From: JAWXVE01 sp044425575
GTDB taxonomy: Bacteria; Bacillota; Clostridia; Lachnospirales; Lachnospiraceae
Assembly: GCA_044425575.1 (NCBI GenBank)
Contig: JAWXVE010000037.1
Location: 1-20,835 of the forward strand
Length of the DNA: 20,835 nucleotides
Direction: 5' to 3'
Positions 6,643-15,201 of this stretch are shown here, piece after piece. Every line of letters begins with the position of its first letter. Positions within the stretch are counted from its first letter, which is position 1. The notes under the pieces are model-generated. The model ran no database searches and was not told the DNA's origin. It worked only from the letters and a program-made list of their open reading frames with translations. Made by a program: the position numbers and the translations under genes.

Positions 6643-8112
6643 ATGATTCAGGTAGTTCAAACTTTAACCATACTACAGAGTTTTTTGATGGAACATTTAT
6701 TAGTGCTGAATTTTATCTTAGCCATAGTGATTGTGTTTTTTCAACGGAAAGAACCAAAAGCAGTATGGGCTTGGATTATTATTTTGTACGCCCTGCCCAT
6801 TATAGGATTTTTCTTCTATTTATTAGTGGGCACCGATACGCGCAAGCGTAAGATTTTTAAAACCAAAGAAATTACAGATCGATTTCAGGAAGCCATCAAA
6901 GGGCAAGAATTAGTGATTCAATCCAAAGAGATTGAATTAACCAATCCCAATATGCGAGAATATTCGGATTTGGTCTATTATAATCTGGAGAGTTCTAGTG
7001 CAATTTTCTCGGCAGATAATTCAGTGGAACACATTGTGGATGGGCGTGAAAAGTTTCATCGGTTAATGGAAGATGTGAAGAATGCCAAGGATTATATTCA
7101 TATGGAATACTATATTATTAAAGACGATGTATTGTTTCGTGAAATTGAGAAAATCCTCATTCAAAAGGCGCAAGAAGGAGTGGAAGTTCGAATCTTATTC
7201 GATGCCATGGGTAGTCAAACCATGACCAACCGATATCGCAAACGCCTACATCAAAACGGCATTCAAACAGCAGTGTTTTTCAAGGCGGTATTAGGGAAGC
7301 TACATTTGCGTATGAATTACCGAAATCACCGTAAAATCGTAGTAATTGACGGAGAGATAGGATATGTAGGGGGATTTAATATTGGGAAAGAATACGTCTC
7401 CCTTGATCAGAAGATTGGTTATTGGAGAGATACTCATATTCGTATTGAGGGTACCGTGGTTCTAGAATTAGGCATACGATTTATATTAGATTGGAATTAT
7501 GCCAATCATGAAGATTTATTCCAAGTACCTAAGTACACAGTACTGCCCACTCGAACATTTGGGGCTAGTGAGTTACAAGTAATATCCAGTGGACCTGACT
7601 CAACACTCAAAAATATTCGTAACAATTATTTACGCCTGATTGCAAAGGCCAAGGAAGATATTTATATTCAAACGCCTTATTTTATACCAGACGAAGAGAT
7701 TTTAAGTGCGCTCATTATTGCACTTCATTCTGGCGTGCGAGTGCATCTTATGATTCCCTGTAAGCCAGATCACCCGTTCGTCTATTGGGCAACCTACTCC
7801 TACGTGGGAGAGCTAGTGCTAAATGGGGCAAATTGTTATACATACGAAAATGGATTCTTGCATGCCAAGGGAATGATTGTAGATAGTAAAGTCTACTGCT
7901 ATGGTACTGCCAATATGGATATACGTAGTTTTCAATTGAATTTTGAGGTAAATGTGGTGAATTATACAAGGGAAGATGCCCTTCATATGACACAGTTATT
8001 CCAAACTGATATTGCCAATTGTAAGCGAATTACTAAGGAAGACTATCGTAAGAGAGGTTTAATTGTGCGCTTTAAAGAACAGTTTTGTAGGTTGTTTTCC
8101 CCTCTTTTATAA
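6643..8112 (+). CDS. cls: Cardiolipin synthase, two-HKD phospholipase D family
   Basis: A 489-aa membrane enzyme that joins two phosphatidylglycerol molecules to cardiolipin and glycerol. Two N-terminal spans (about residues 12-32 and 40-62) are followed by two PLD domains. The first HKD motif has His229 (HRKIVVID, preceded by MNYRN) and the second His407 (HAKGMIVD), each with the following GGFNIG or GTANMD element, so both catalytic halves are intact. Length is normal for bacterial ClsA-type enzymes. The start at ATG 6643 is chosen because GAGAGGTG lies just upstream; an in-frame TTG at 6613 has no ribosome site. The gene stands alone, divergent from the membrane protein at 6013-6486. No convincing terminator follows. 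Confidence 0.94.
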   Translation: MIQVVQTLTILQSFLMEHLLVLNFILAIVIVFFQRKEPKAVWAWIIILYALPIIGFFFYLLVGTDTRKRKIFKTKEITDRFQEAIKGQELVIQSKEIELTNPNMREYSDLVYYNLESSSAIFSADNSVEHIVDGREKFHRLMEDVKNAKDYIHMEYYIIKDDVLFREIEKILIQKAQEGVEVRILFDAMGSQTMTNRYRKRLHQNGIQTAVFFKAVLGKLHLRMNYRNHRKIVVIDGEIGYVGGFNIGKEYVSLDQKIGYWRDTHIRIEGTVVLELGIRFILDWNYANHEDLFQVPKYTVLPTRTFGASELQVISSGPDSTLKNIRNNYLRLIAKAKEDIYIQTPYFIPDEEILSALIIALHSGVRVHLMIPCKPDHPFVYWATYSYVGELVLNGANCYTYENGFLHAKGMIVDSKVYCYGTANMDIRSFQLNFEVNVVNYTREDALHMTQLFQTDIANCKRITKEDYRKRGLIVRFKEQFCRLFSPLL

Positions 8113-8184
8113 GAGTTTAACTAGAAAATCTTCCTAGTATTATGCCTGTGTTTATGAAAAAACTGTGAAAATCAAAAAATTTCT

Positions 8185-8213
8185 TTGTAACATAGATTGA
8201 AATATGATATAAA
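8185..8213 (+). promoter_or_regulatory. Sigma-A promoter for the lipoprotein/NlpC-P60 pair
   Basis: The -35 TTGTAA (8185-8190) and -10 TATAAA (8208-8213) are 17 bases apart. The predicted start near 8220 gives a leader of about 40 bases that contains the small hairpin at 8218-8243. Confidence 0.75.
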
Positions 8214-8217
8214 TAAA

Positions 8218-8243
8218 CTACTGTACACAATAAAGTGTAGTAG
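8218..8243 (+). promoter_or_regulatory. Imperfect hairpin at the 5' end of the lipoprotein transcript
   Basis: CTACT-GT-ACAC (8218-8228) pairs with GTGTAGTAG (8235-8243) around a six-base loop, with a two-base bulge on the left arm. It lies at the predicted transcript start, ahead of the GAGGAG ribosome site (8248-8253). It could protect the 5' end of the mRNA or be an operator; no T-run follows, so it is not a terminator. Confidence 0.45.
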
Positions 8244-8261
8244 AAACGAGGAGAATAGAAA

Positions 8262-9356
8262 ATGAAAAAGAAATTAAGTATATTACTATGTATGTTACTT
8301 GCAATGACAACACTTGTAGCGTGTAACACCAAGACAGACGATACAACAGATGATGAAAGTAGTTCGTCAGGTGGAGTGGTGTCGGAGCTTACCTCTTATG
8401 TTCCAAGCGATTATATTACTTTACCAGATTATAGTAGTGTGGATATAGAAACAGAACCATATGAGATTACCGATGTTGATTTAGAAGAGTATATTGCCTA
8501 TGAATTATCATATCTTGCAGAAACAGTAGAGATAACAGACCGTGGAGTAGAATCAGGTGATACCGTTAATATTGATTACATTGGAACGCAAGATGGAGTA
8601 GCTTTTGACGGAGGAACAGCAGCGGGATACGACCTTACCATTGGAAGTGGAGCTTTTATTGATGGATTTGAAGATGGCTTAATTGGAGCAGAGCTTGGAG
8701 AGACCCTTGTCTTAGCATTAACCTTCCCAGAAGATTATACAAGTGAAGAATTAAGTGGACAAGAGGTGGAATTTGAAGTAGTAATTAATAGCATTACTGC
8801 TACTGTAACACCAGAATTAACAGATGAAGTAGCAATGACTCTAGAGCCAAGTATTACAACAGTAGATGAATATAGAGCCTTTATGCTAGATTATATTGAA
8901 ATAGAGTCAGCTGCTTATTATGAAGTGACTGTACAAGAAGAAGTATTTGCATATATTTCTGAAAATGCTACTTACGAAGATATGCCACAAGATTTAATTG
9001 ATTATTATGTACAAGTACAATACGATATGATTGATATCTATGCAGAAATGTACGGTATTGACTCAGCAACTTTTATTACTATGATGTTTGGAACTACGGA
9101 AGAAGAGTATGAAGTGTCTGCAATTGAATCAGCAGGAGATATGGCGAGAGAATATATGATGTTCCTATTACTTGCAGAATTGGAAGGAATTACCGTAAGC
9201 TTAGATGATATAAATGCATACGCAGAATTATACTACGCAGATGCAGGTCTTACATCGGCAGAAGAATATATGGAAATGGTAGGGGAACAACAAGTAGAAA
9301 TTGTATTATTAGCAGAGGGAGTATTGCCAGCATTGTACAAATATGCTAATATTTAA
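8262..9356 (+). CDS. FKBP-type peptidyl-prolyl isomerase lipoprotein, trigger-factor-like
   Basis: A 364-aa surface lipoprotein. The signal peptide ends in the lipobox LVAC with Cys21 as the lipidated residue, followed by an Asp/Ser-rich linker (22-40). An FKBP domain spans about 95-180 (SGDTVNIDYIG, FDGG, FIDGFEDGLIGAELGE, LTFPEDY). The region after it (about 185-364) resembles the helical C-terminal chaperone domain of trigger factor (LTDEVAM, VDEYRAFMLDYI). The ribosome-binding N-domain of cytosolic trigger factor is absent, so this is an exported folding factor acting outside the membrane, comparable in role to PrsA. The protein is very acidic. It is transcribed with the wall hydrolase gene 46 bases downstream, which may be one of its clients (inference). 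Confidence 0.87.
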   Translation: MKKKLSILLCMLLAMTTLVACNTKTDDTTDDESSSSGGVVSELTSYVPSDYITLPDYSSVDIETEPYEITDVDLEEYIAYELSYLAETVEITDRGVESGDTVNIDYIGTQDGVAFDGGTAAGYDLTIGSGAFIDGFEDGLIGAELGETLVLALTFPEDYTSEELSGQEVEFEVVINSITATVTPELTDEVAMTLEPSITTVDEYRAFMLDYIEIESAAYYEVTVQEEVFAYISENATYEDMPQDLIDYYVQVQYDMIDIYAEMYGIDSATFITMMFGTTEEEYEVSAIESAGDMAREYMMFLLLAELEGITVSLDDINAYAELYYADAGLTSAEEYMEMVGEQQVEIVLLAEGVLPALYKYANI

Positions 9357-9402
9357 TTAGTATAGATTACACAAGAATAGAATTTGAATTGAGGGCATGA
9401 CT

Positions 9403-10626
9403 ATGAGAAGAGAAGCAAAGAAGATAGTAGCAATTATGGTAGTAATTGCCGTGTTTATTTGTTTTTCGGAACAAGTAGTCGTGCCTATTTTTGCGTCTAC
9501 ACTAGACGAATTGCGACAAGAGCAAGATCAAATGGAAACAGAGCTAGATGAGGTGAATTCTCAGATTGCTGTGCTAAATAGTGAGCAGAATGAAATAGAA
9601 GCTCAGATTGGTTTAATTGACGATGAATTAGTGCTAATTCTAGCTAGTATGAGCATGCTAGAAGATGAAATTGCTGAGAAGGAAGTAGCCATAGAGGAAG
9701 CTCAAGTTGAGTATGATGCAGCACTTCTAAAGGAACAAGCCCAATATGAGGCCATGGTTGTTCGGATTCGATGTATTTATGAAACAGGCGATACTTCTTA
9801 TATGGAGATTTTTGCCAATGCTACGAATTTCTCAGATATACTCAATAAAGCAGAATATATTGAGCGCTTGTATGAATACGACCAGAATCTCTTGGAGTCT
9901 TATCGAGAGGTGAAGGAAGAGGTGGCAATATTTAAGGCTGCTCTTGAACTAGAGCAAGAAGAATTGTTAACCACCATGTATGAATATGAAAATGAAAAAG
10001 AATACCTAGATGAAGTGCTATTAGCCAAGCAAGAGGAGTCAGATGATTACGACCTGGTACTTGCTCAGGCAAAGCAAGAAGCCACAGCTTATCAACTACT
10101 AATTGAGCAACAAACAGCGAAAATCAATGCCCTAGAGGAAGAAGAAAGATTAAAGGCGGAAGCGGCAGCAGCAGCTGCAGCAGCAGCGGCGGCTAGTGGA
10201 AATAGCAGTTCGAGTAGTAGTTCTACAACAACAACAACGACTACAACCAATGGTGCTACCGTAATTACAAGTGCAACAGGAAGTGCCTTAGGGAAAGAAA
10301 TTGCCATGTATGCCATTCAATTTGTGGGGAATCCTTACGTGCTTGGAGGAACTAGCTTAACAGATGGAGCGGATTGTTCCGGTTTTACCTATGCAGTATA
10401 CCAATCGTTTGGATATAGTATACCAAGAACTTCAACGGCCCAGAGGTCGGCTGGCGTAGGCGTATCTTATTCGGAAGCACAACCAGGAGATATTATCTGC
10501 TATTCAGGTCACGTTGCCCTTTATATTGGAGATGGACAGATTGTTCACGCTAGTACACCGTCTACTGGAATTAAGTATGGAACGGCAACTTATAAGGAGA
10601 TACTAGCAGTAAGACGTATTGTATAA
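9403..10626 (+). CDS. Secreted NlpC/P60 peptidoglycan hydrolase with coiled-coil N-terminus
   Basis: A 407-aa exported enzyme. The signal peptide covers about 1-32 (ending in PIFA-S). Residues about 34-250 are a long coiled coil in two or more helices (LDELRQEQDQMETELDEVNS), of the kind that keeps PcsB/CwlO-like hydrolases inactive until an FtsEX-type partner acts. A linker of 11 Ala, then 7 Ser and 8 Thr (254-282) leads to the C-terminal NlpC/P60 domain with Cys325 (DCSGF), His370 (SGHVALYIG) and His382 (VHAS), the expected cysteine-peptidase triad cleaving stem-peptide D-Glu-diamino acid bonds. The start at 9403 is preferred over the ATG at 9397 because TTGAGGG (9389-9395) is seven bases from it and one base from the other. 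A terminator follows. Confidence 0.92.
   Translation: MRREAKKIVAIMVVIAVFICFSEQVVVPIFASTLDELRQEQDQMETELDEVNSQIAVLNSEQNEIEAQIGLIDDELVLILASMSMLEDEIAEKEVAIEEAQVEYDAALLKEQAQYEAMVVRIRCIYETGDTSYMEIFANATNFSDILNKAEYIERLYEYDQNLLESYREVKEEVAIFKAALELEQEELLTTMYEYENEKEYLDEVLLAKQEESDDYDLVLAQAKQEATAYQLLIEQQTAKINALEEEERLKAEAAAAAAAAAAASGNSSSSSSSTTTTTTTTNGATVITSATGSALGKEIAMYAIQFVGNPYVLGGTSLTDGADCSGFTYAVYQSFGYSIPRTSTAQRSAGVGVSYSEAQPGDIICYSGHVALYIGDGQIVHASTPSTGIKYGTATYKEILAVRRIV
10162..10248 (+). repeat. Low-complexity Ala/Ser/Thr codon tract
   Basis: Eleven consecutive Ala codons (10162-10194), then Ser-Gly-Asn, seven Ser codons (10204-10224) and eight Thr codons (10225-10248) encode the linker of the NlpC/P60 protein. 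The DNA is rich in GCA, AGT and ACA triplets, including four ACA in a row and several GCA runs, so in-frame length change by slippage is plausible. Confidence 0.85.
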
Positions 10627-10656
10627 GGATAGAAGATATCTGTAATAGTGTAATGG

Positions 10657-10687
10657 GGGCGTATATGACAGATATACGCCCTGTTTT
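10657..10687 (+). terminator. Intrinsic terminator after the NlpC/P60 gene, with a competing helix
   Basis: A perfect 10-bp stem (GGGCGTATAT at 10657-10666 with ATATACGCCC at 1072-81 of this kilobase, i.e. 10672-10681) with a five-base loop leads into five T (10683-10687). Upstream, ATATCTGT at 10636-10643 is complementary to ACAGATAT at 10668-10675, which overlaps the loop and right arm, so an alternative fold could compete with the terminator. It lies 31 bases after the stop and 36 bases before the MoxR gene, for which no good separate promoter was seen. Confidence 0.85.
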
Positions 10688-10722
10688 TAACAAATACCTT
10701 TTAATTAAGAAGGAGGGAATTC

Positions 10723-11664
10723 ATGAGAGAAAATAGAATAAGCCAAGTGGCAGACAACGTAAAGCGAGTCATGATTGGTCAGGAACATACCATCACCTTG
10801 CTTCTTACTGCAATGCTAGCAGAAGGCCATGTGTTAATTGAAGATATGCCAGGAACTGGTAAAACAGTGCTGGCATCCAGTTTAGCCAAATCTATGGAAG
10901 GGAACTTTCGGCGCATACAATTTACACCGGATTTACTACCATCTGATGTGACGGGATTGAATTATTATAACCAGAAATTAGGAGAATTTGTATTTCGTAA
11001 GGGATCTGCATTTTGCAATATTTTATTGGCCGATGAGATTAATCGAGCTACCCCTAGAACCCAATCTAGCTTATTGGAATGTATGGCAGAACGTCAAATC
11101 AGTGTGGATGGGGAAACGAGAGTATTAGAGAAACCATTTCTAGTAGTGGCAACGCAAAACCCGTTAGAAACACTAGGCACCTACCCCTTGCCAGAAGCCC
11201 AGCTAGACCGTTTTCTAATGCGTATTACTATGGAAGCACCGACTAAGGAGAGTGAAATTGCTATTTTGAAGCGCTTTTTACAAGATGAACCCTTGGAGAA
11301 TCTAACCAAAATGTGCAGTTTAGAAGAGATACGACAAGCCATTGAAGAAGCAAGGCAAGTATATGTTCATGATCTGATTATGGAGTATATTGCAGATCTA
11401 GCCACTGCTTCTAGAGAAGATGATTCTATAGAAGTAGGCGTGAGTCCTAGAGCATCCCTGGCCTTGCTCCGTGCTATTCGTGCCTATGCCTTTATACAAG
11501 GTCGTGATTACGTAGTTCCAGAAGATGTGAAATCATTGGCGGTTCCAGTGTTGGCACATAGAATCAGGTTGATAGGAGGGATTTCTTCTGTGAAAGACCA
11601 AGTAAATGCCATAGAACGACTCATGAAAACAGTACCAATTACAACAGAGGAGTGGCGTAAATGA
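10723..11664 (+). CDS. MoxR-family AAA+ ATPase
   Basis: A 313-aa ATPase of the MoxR (AAA_3) group. Walker A is GTGKT at 44-48, Walker B LLADEIN at 101-107, sensor 1 is the VATQNP at 142-147, and PLPEAQLDRF (155-164) holds the arginine-finger region; all are intact. A C-terminal lid domain with SPRASLALLRA (sensor 2 area) follows. MoxR proteins are thought to act as chaperones for envelope or VWA-domain proteins. AGGAGG at 10711-10716 is six bases before the ATG. Its stop overlaps the start of the DUF58 gene by four bases (ATGA), showing translational coupling. Confidence 0.94.
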   Translation: MRENRISQVADNVKRVMIGQEHTITLLLTAMLAEGHVLIEDMPGTGKTVLASSLAKSMEGNFRRIQFTPDLLPSDVTGLNYYNQKLGEFVFRKGSAFCNILLADEINRATPRTQSSLLECMAERQISVDGETRVLEKPFLVVATQNPLETLGTYPLPEAQLDRFLMRITMEAPTKESEIAILKRFLQDEPLENLTKMCSLEEIRQAIEEARQVYVHDLIMEYIADLATASREDDSIEVGVSPRASLALLRAIRAYAFIQGRDYVVPEDVKSLAVPVLAHRIRLIGGISSVKDQVNAIERLMKTVPITTEEWRK

Positions 11665-12752
11665 GTATCATCATCATAGGGATTGCTTTCATTTTGGGAT
11701 ACTTATTCATAGAAAAGTGGTATAGGAAGCATTGGGATCATTCCCTTCAAGTAGGAGTCACATTCGCAGATAAAAGTGTATATGAAGGAGAAAGATCTAA
11801 GATACAACTGAATATTGTAAATGATAAGTTCTTGCCACTACCTATTTTAGAGGTATTTTTTCGTCTAAAAAGGGGACTAACGTATGCTAACATGGACAAT
11901 TCTGCTGTAAGCGATTATTTATATAGGCGAGATGTATTTTCCATGGGTATGAAAAAGAAAGTTCGAAGAACCTTTGAAATAGTATGTGAAAGACGAGGAT
12001 ATTATACCTTAGAAAAGCTAGAACTCTTATGTTATGACTTATTTTTGCAACAGAAGCACCTAAGTAGTACAGAGTGTTTGCAAGAATTCTATGTCTACCC
12101 CAAAAAGGTGGCTAGCCATAAAATTATGCTCCCCTACAAGAAGGTGATGGGTGATTGGTTGGCAAAGAGAGACTTATACGAAGACCCATTTTCTTTTGCT
12201 GGAATACGAGATTACACCAATCAAGATTCCATGAACTCCATTAATTGGAAAGCAACCGCCAAGTCACAAGAATTGGTGGTGAACCTATATGATTCTTCTA
12301 CCAATCCCAAAATGTGTGTGGTCCTAGATACTTATGAAAATAAAAGTGTAGTAAGTGAAGAGTTAAATGAAGAATCCATTGCCATTGTTGCAGCCCTGAC
12401 GGAGCATCTCCTTCGTCAAGGAGTGGAAGTCTCTCTCATAGGGAATAGTTGTGACTTGCTTACAAAAGAGTGTTTGCATGTGGAAGAGATACAGGGGGCG
12501 AACGGTACCCTTGTGAAACAGCGACTCGCTAGAGTAAAGCTTGGAATGGAGCGCCCTATTCAAGAATATGTGCAAGAGATACCAAGAGATACTTATGTGT
12601 TATTTGTCTCCAAGAATCTCCAATTAGCGGAATGGATTCAGGATAAGTGGGAGGATTACCTATGGATTCTTCCCTATCAATATCAAAAACCTCAGTTAGA
12701 AGATATGGGAAATCATTGTATTCTTTGGGAATTGGAACTTAGGAATCTGTAG
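11661..12752 (+). CDS. DUF58 membrane-anchored protein, MoxR partner
   Basis: A 363-aa protein with one N-terminal span (about 2-17, short for a DUF58 protein, which often has two). A beta-rich region follows to about 150, then the DUF58 core at 174-210: EDPFSFAGIRDYTNQDS, then INWKATAKSQEL. Downstream, VVLDTYEN and a later SEELNEESIAIVAAL segment look like a degenerate von Willebrand A fold. DUF58 proteins nearly always accompany MoxR ATPases, and the start codon overlaps the moxR stop, with AGAGGAG at 11646-11652 eight bases before it. The exact function of the family is unresolved; an envelope assembly role is inferred. Confidence 0.9.
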   Translation: MSIIIIGIAFILGYLFIEKWYRKHWDHSLQVGVTFADKSVYEGERSKIQLNIVNDKFLPLPILEVFFRLKRGLTYANMDNSAVSDYLYRRDVFSMGMKKKVRRTFEIVCERRGYYTLEKLELLCYDLFLQQKHLSSTECLQEFYVYPKKVASHKIMLPYKKVMGDWLAKRDLYEDPFSFAGIRDYTNQDSMNSINWKATAKSQELVVNLYDSSTNPKMCVVLDTYENKSVVSEELNEESIAIVAALTEHLLRQGVEVSLIGNSCDLLTKECLHVEEIQGANGTLVKQRLARVKLGMERPIQEYVQEIPRDTYVLFVSKNLQLAEWIQDKWEDYLWILPYQYQKPQLEDMGNHCILWELELRNL

Positions 12753-12768
12753 AGGGAAAGGAGTAGGT

Positions 12769-13785
12769 ATGAACTATATACGGAAAAATATACCCAATAT
12801 CATCCCGGTTATGGTGTGGACCATGGTTTTGTGCATTGCCTATGCCTTGCTCCGATTAAAGATTAGCACCTATGATGTGGAATATATCCTATTGCAAGAA
12901 ACGGCTTATGTACAAGGGTGGCTTCTTCTACTGCCATTTATGGTGATTGCCAAGATTAAGCGCAGGTTTCAGCGTAATACAACAAGATATCCCATGACCT
13001 ATGCAACCTTGTTATTGTATGGGGTTTACTTTGTAATTACAGGCTTTGCTGGATATGAAACCATTCAAAAAATGACTGTTTATCACTTGGTTTTTACCAT
13101 ATTATGTATTCATACCTACAATGGACTGTTGCGAGTAGAAGAATACATTGCAATTCACAAAAACAAATCATACATGCCTGAAGGGCGGATTTTTCATACG
13201 AGTGTTCTTAACCTTGTGCTTTTCATAGGAGTTGCGTTACTAATAGCCCTACCTCTTCTATATATGAAATTAGAGTTTGTATCCTTTACCGTTCCAGAGC
13301 TGGAAATCACACTAGAAGAAGAGGAAGTGGTGGAAGAAGATAATAACCAGAGTGAAGGGGGTGGTATGGACTACGATAGCCTATACCAAGGAGAACCAAA
13401 CCCGTATCTCGTGATCTTGTGGCAAGTATTAGAACGAATGGCGATGGTCATTGTGTGGTGCTTTGTGGCTTACTTCCTAATAAGAAGTCTCTACCGATTG
13501 ATTCGAAATCTTGCCCAGACACAGGTGGAGGAACGAGATCTCATTGAATCTACATTTCGCCAAGAAGAAGCAACTCTAGCCATAGAACAAGTGAAGCGCC
13601 ATATAAAAGAGCGATTTAGTAGAAGCCATCGTATGGCAGTCCGTAGAAAGTATAAGAAGAAGTTGAAACCATATGAGCCGAAGCATTGGCAGACTCCAGC
13701 AGAAATGGAAACAATGGCACAACTAGACATTCAAGAACTGCATGAAGAATACGAGGCAATTCGTTATGGTGCGAGCAAGGAATGA
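12769..13785 (+). CDS. Six-span membrane protein with DUF4129-like C-terminus
   Basis: A 338-aa protein. Membrane spans fall at about 11-30, 47-62, 76-93, 103-118, 146-165 and 215-240. Between spans 5 and 6 is an acidic extracytoplasmic loop (LEEEEVVEEDNNQSEGGG near 182-199). The cytoplasmic tail from 241 is basic, then ends with WQTPAEME and ELHEEYEAIRYG (about 290-335), which resembles DUF4129, the C-terminal part of TgpA-type transglutaminases. In the usual MoxR-DUF58 cluster the third gene is a full TgpA protein with a transglutaminase domain; here the loop is far too short for one and no Cys-His-Asp triad is visible. It follows the DUF58 stop by 16 bases with AAAGGAG upstream, so it is part of that operon. 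DUF4129 resemblance is by eye. Confidence 0.75.
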   Translation: MNYIRKNIPNIIPVMVWTMVLCIAYALLRLKISTYDVEYILLQETAYVQGWLLLLPFMVIAKIKRRFQRNTTRYPMTYATLLLYGVYFVITGFAGYETIQKMTVYHLVFTILCIHTYNGLLRVEEYIAIHKNKSYMPEGRIFHTSVLNLVLFIGVALLIALPLLYMKLEFVSFTVPELEITLEEEEVVEEDNNQSEGGGMDYDSLYQGEPNPYLVILWQVLERMAMVIVWCFVAYFLIRSLYRLIRNLAQTQVEERDLIESTFRQEEATLAIEQVKRHIKERFSRSHRMAVRRKYKKKLKPYEPKHWQTPAEMETMAQLDIQELHEEYEAIRYGASKE

Positions 13786-13812
13786 GACCGCTTGACCAAG
13801 AGGGAGAAGTAG

Positions 13813-15141
13813 ATGTTCACAAAAGTTGAATTACGAAGATTAATTGTACCCTTAGTGTTAGAGCAATTACTAGCGGTTGCAGTTGGAATGGCAGATACCA
13901 TCATGATATCTAGCGTAGGAGAAGCGGCGGTATCGAGTATTTCTTTGGTGGATAACATTAATGTACTCTTGATTAATATATTTGCGGCCCTTGCGACTGG
14001 AGGTGCAGTGGTCATTGGATACCGTCTAGGCGGGAATGATCAGGATGGTACCAATCAAGTGGCGGAGCAGCTATACTTAGTTACCATAGTATTATCAGTT
14101 GTAATTATGGGTTGCTTGCTATTAGGGCGTGGATTTATTCTAACCGTAGTATTTGGTGATATTGCCGCAGATGTTATGAGCAACGCACAAACTTACTTAA
14201 TTATTACTTCCTTTGCCGTTCCCTTTATTGCTATTTACAATGCTGGAGCAGCAGTGTTTCGTAGCACGGGGAATTCCAAATTGCCTATGAAGCTTTCTTT
14301 TCTTATGAATGGAATTAATGTAATTGGCAATGCTATTCTCATCTATGGATTTAGATGTGGAGTGGAAGGTGCAGCTATTCCTACCCTTGTATCACGTATT
14401 GTAGTGGCAGTGATTATTACAACATTGTTATGCAATCCGAAACTCACCGTATATCTTGGGTCTATTAAGAGCTGGCGCATAGATCTAGGCGTGATTCGTA
14501 GAATATGTTCCATTGGCATTCCAACGGGTGTGGAAAATGGACTGTTTCAATTGGGTAAAATCATGGTGTTAAGTATGGTAGCTTCCTTTGGAACAGCCTC
14601 TATTACAGCCAATGCAGTGGCAGGCAATATTGCTATGTTCCAGATTATGCCAGGTATGGCCATTGGAATTGCAACCATAACAGTAATCTCTAGATGCATG
14701 GGTGCGGGGAATATAGAGGAAGTAAAATATTATAAAAAGCTTCTTATGAAGTATACTCATGCTGGAATGATTGGCATGAATCTACTAGTTATGATTGCAT
14801 TGCCTTTTATTCTGCGAATCTACCATTTATCGGAAGAAACAGCAAGTATGACCAGAGAAGTGGTTATTTACTACGGAATCTTCTGTATGATTGTATGGCC
14901 TACTTCCTTTCTTGTGCCAAATGTGTTGCGAGCAACGGGAGATGCCGTGTATCCCATGGTGATTAGCATGCTATCCATGTGGATTTGTAGAATTGGATTC
15001 AGCTATCTCTTAGGAGTGGTATGGAATATGGGGCTATTTGGAATCTGGGTATCCATGACCTTGGATTGGGTAGCAAGAGCGATTTGCTTCACAGTTCGCT
15101 ACAAACGTGGGAAATGGGAGCGTAATGCCTTAGTACGGTAA
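13813..15141 (+). CDS. MATE-family multidrug/metabolite efflux transporter (first of a pair)
   Basis: A 442-aa, probably 12-span transporter of the MATE (MatE) family, full length. The amino half begins IVPLVLEQLLAVAVGMADTI, with VGEAAVSSISLVDNIN matching the first MatE repeat; the second half has ASITANAVAGNIAMFQIMPG. MATE proteins export cationic drugs or metabolites using Na+ or H+. The AGGGAG at 13801-13806 sits six bases before the ATG. It begins 27 bases after the DUF4129-like gene, with no terminator between, so it may be read from the MoxR operon. Substrate unknown. Confidence 0.92.
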   Translation: MFTKVELRRLIVPLVLEQLLAVAVGMADTIMISSVGEAAVSSISLVDNINVLLINIFAALATGGAVVIGYRLGGNDQDGTNQVAEQLYLVTIVLSVVIMGCLLLGRGFILTVVFGDIAADVMSNAQTYLIITSFAVPFIAIYNAGAAVFRSTGNSKLPMKLSFLMNGINVIGNAILIYGFRCGVEGAAIPTLVSRIVVAVIITTLLCNPKLTVYLGSIKSWRIDLGVIRRICSIGIPTGVENGLFQLGKIMVLSMVASFGTASITANAVAGNIAMFQIMPGMAIGIATITVISRCMGAGNIEEVKYYKKLLMKYTHAGMIGMNLLVMIALPFILRIYHLSEETASMTREVVIYYGIFCMIVWPTSFLVPNVLRATGDAVYPMVISMLSMWICRIGFSYLLGVVWNMGLFGIWVSMTLDWVARAICFTVRYKRGKWERNALVR

Positions 15142-15201
15142 AGGAAAACGTGTTATCGTGTTCGAATTAATAAGATACAAGAGAGAAGGATAGTAGAAAT
15201 C

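Noticed and set aside
8102..8155. Weak CTCTT/AAGAG and CTAG-type inverted repeats after cls
   Set aside because: Stems of four or five pairs with no adequate T-run; I do not call a terminator here.
8117..8332. Minus-strand 71-codon frame over the lipoprotein promoter region
   Set aside because: It overlaps a good plus-strand promoter, ribosome site and signal peptide, and its product has no protein-like composition beyond AT-rich hydrophobics.
10092..10316. Minus-strand frame with Val and Ala runs
   Set aside because: It is the mirror of the Ala/Ser/Thr codon tract of the NlpC/P60 gene.
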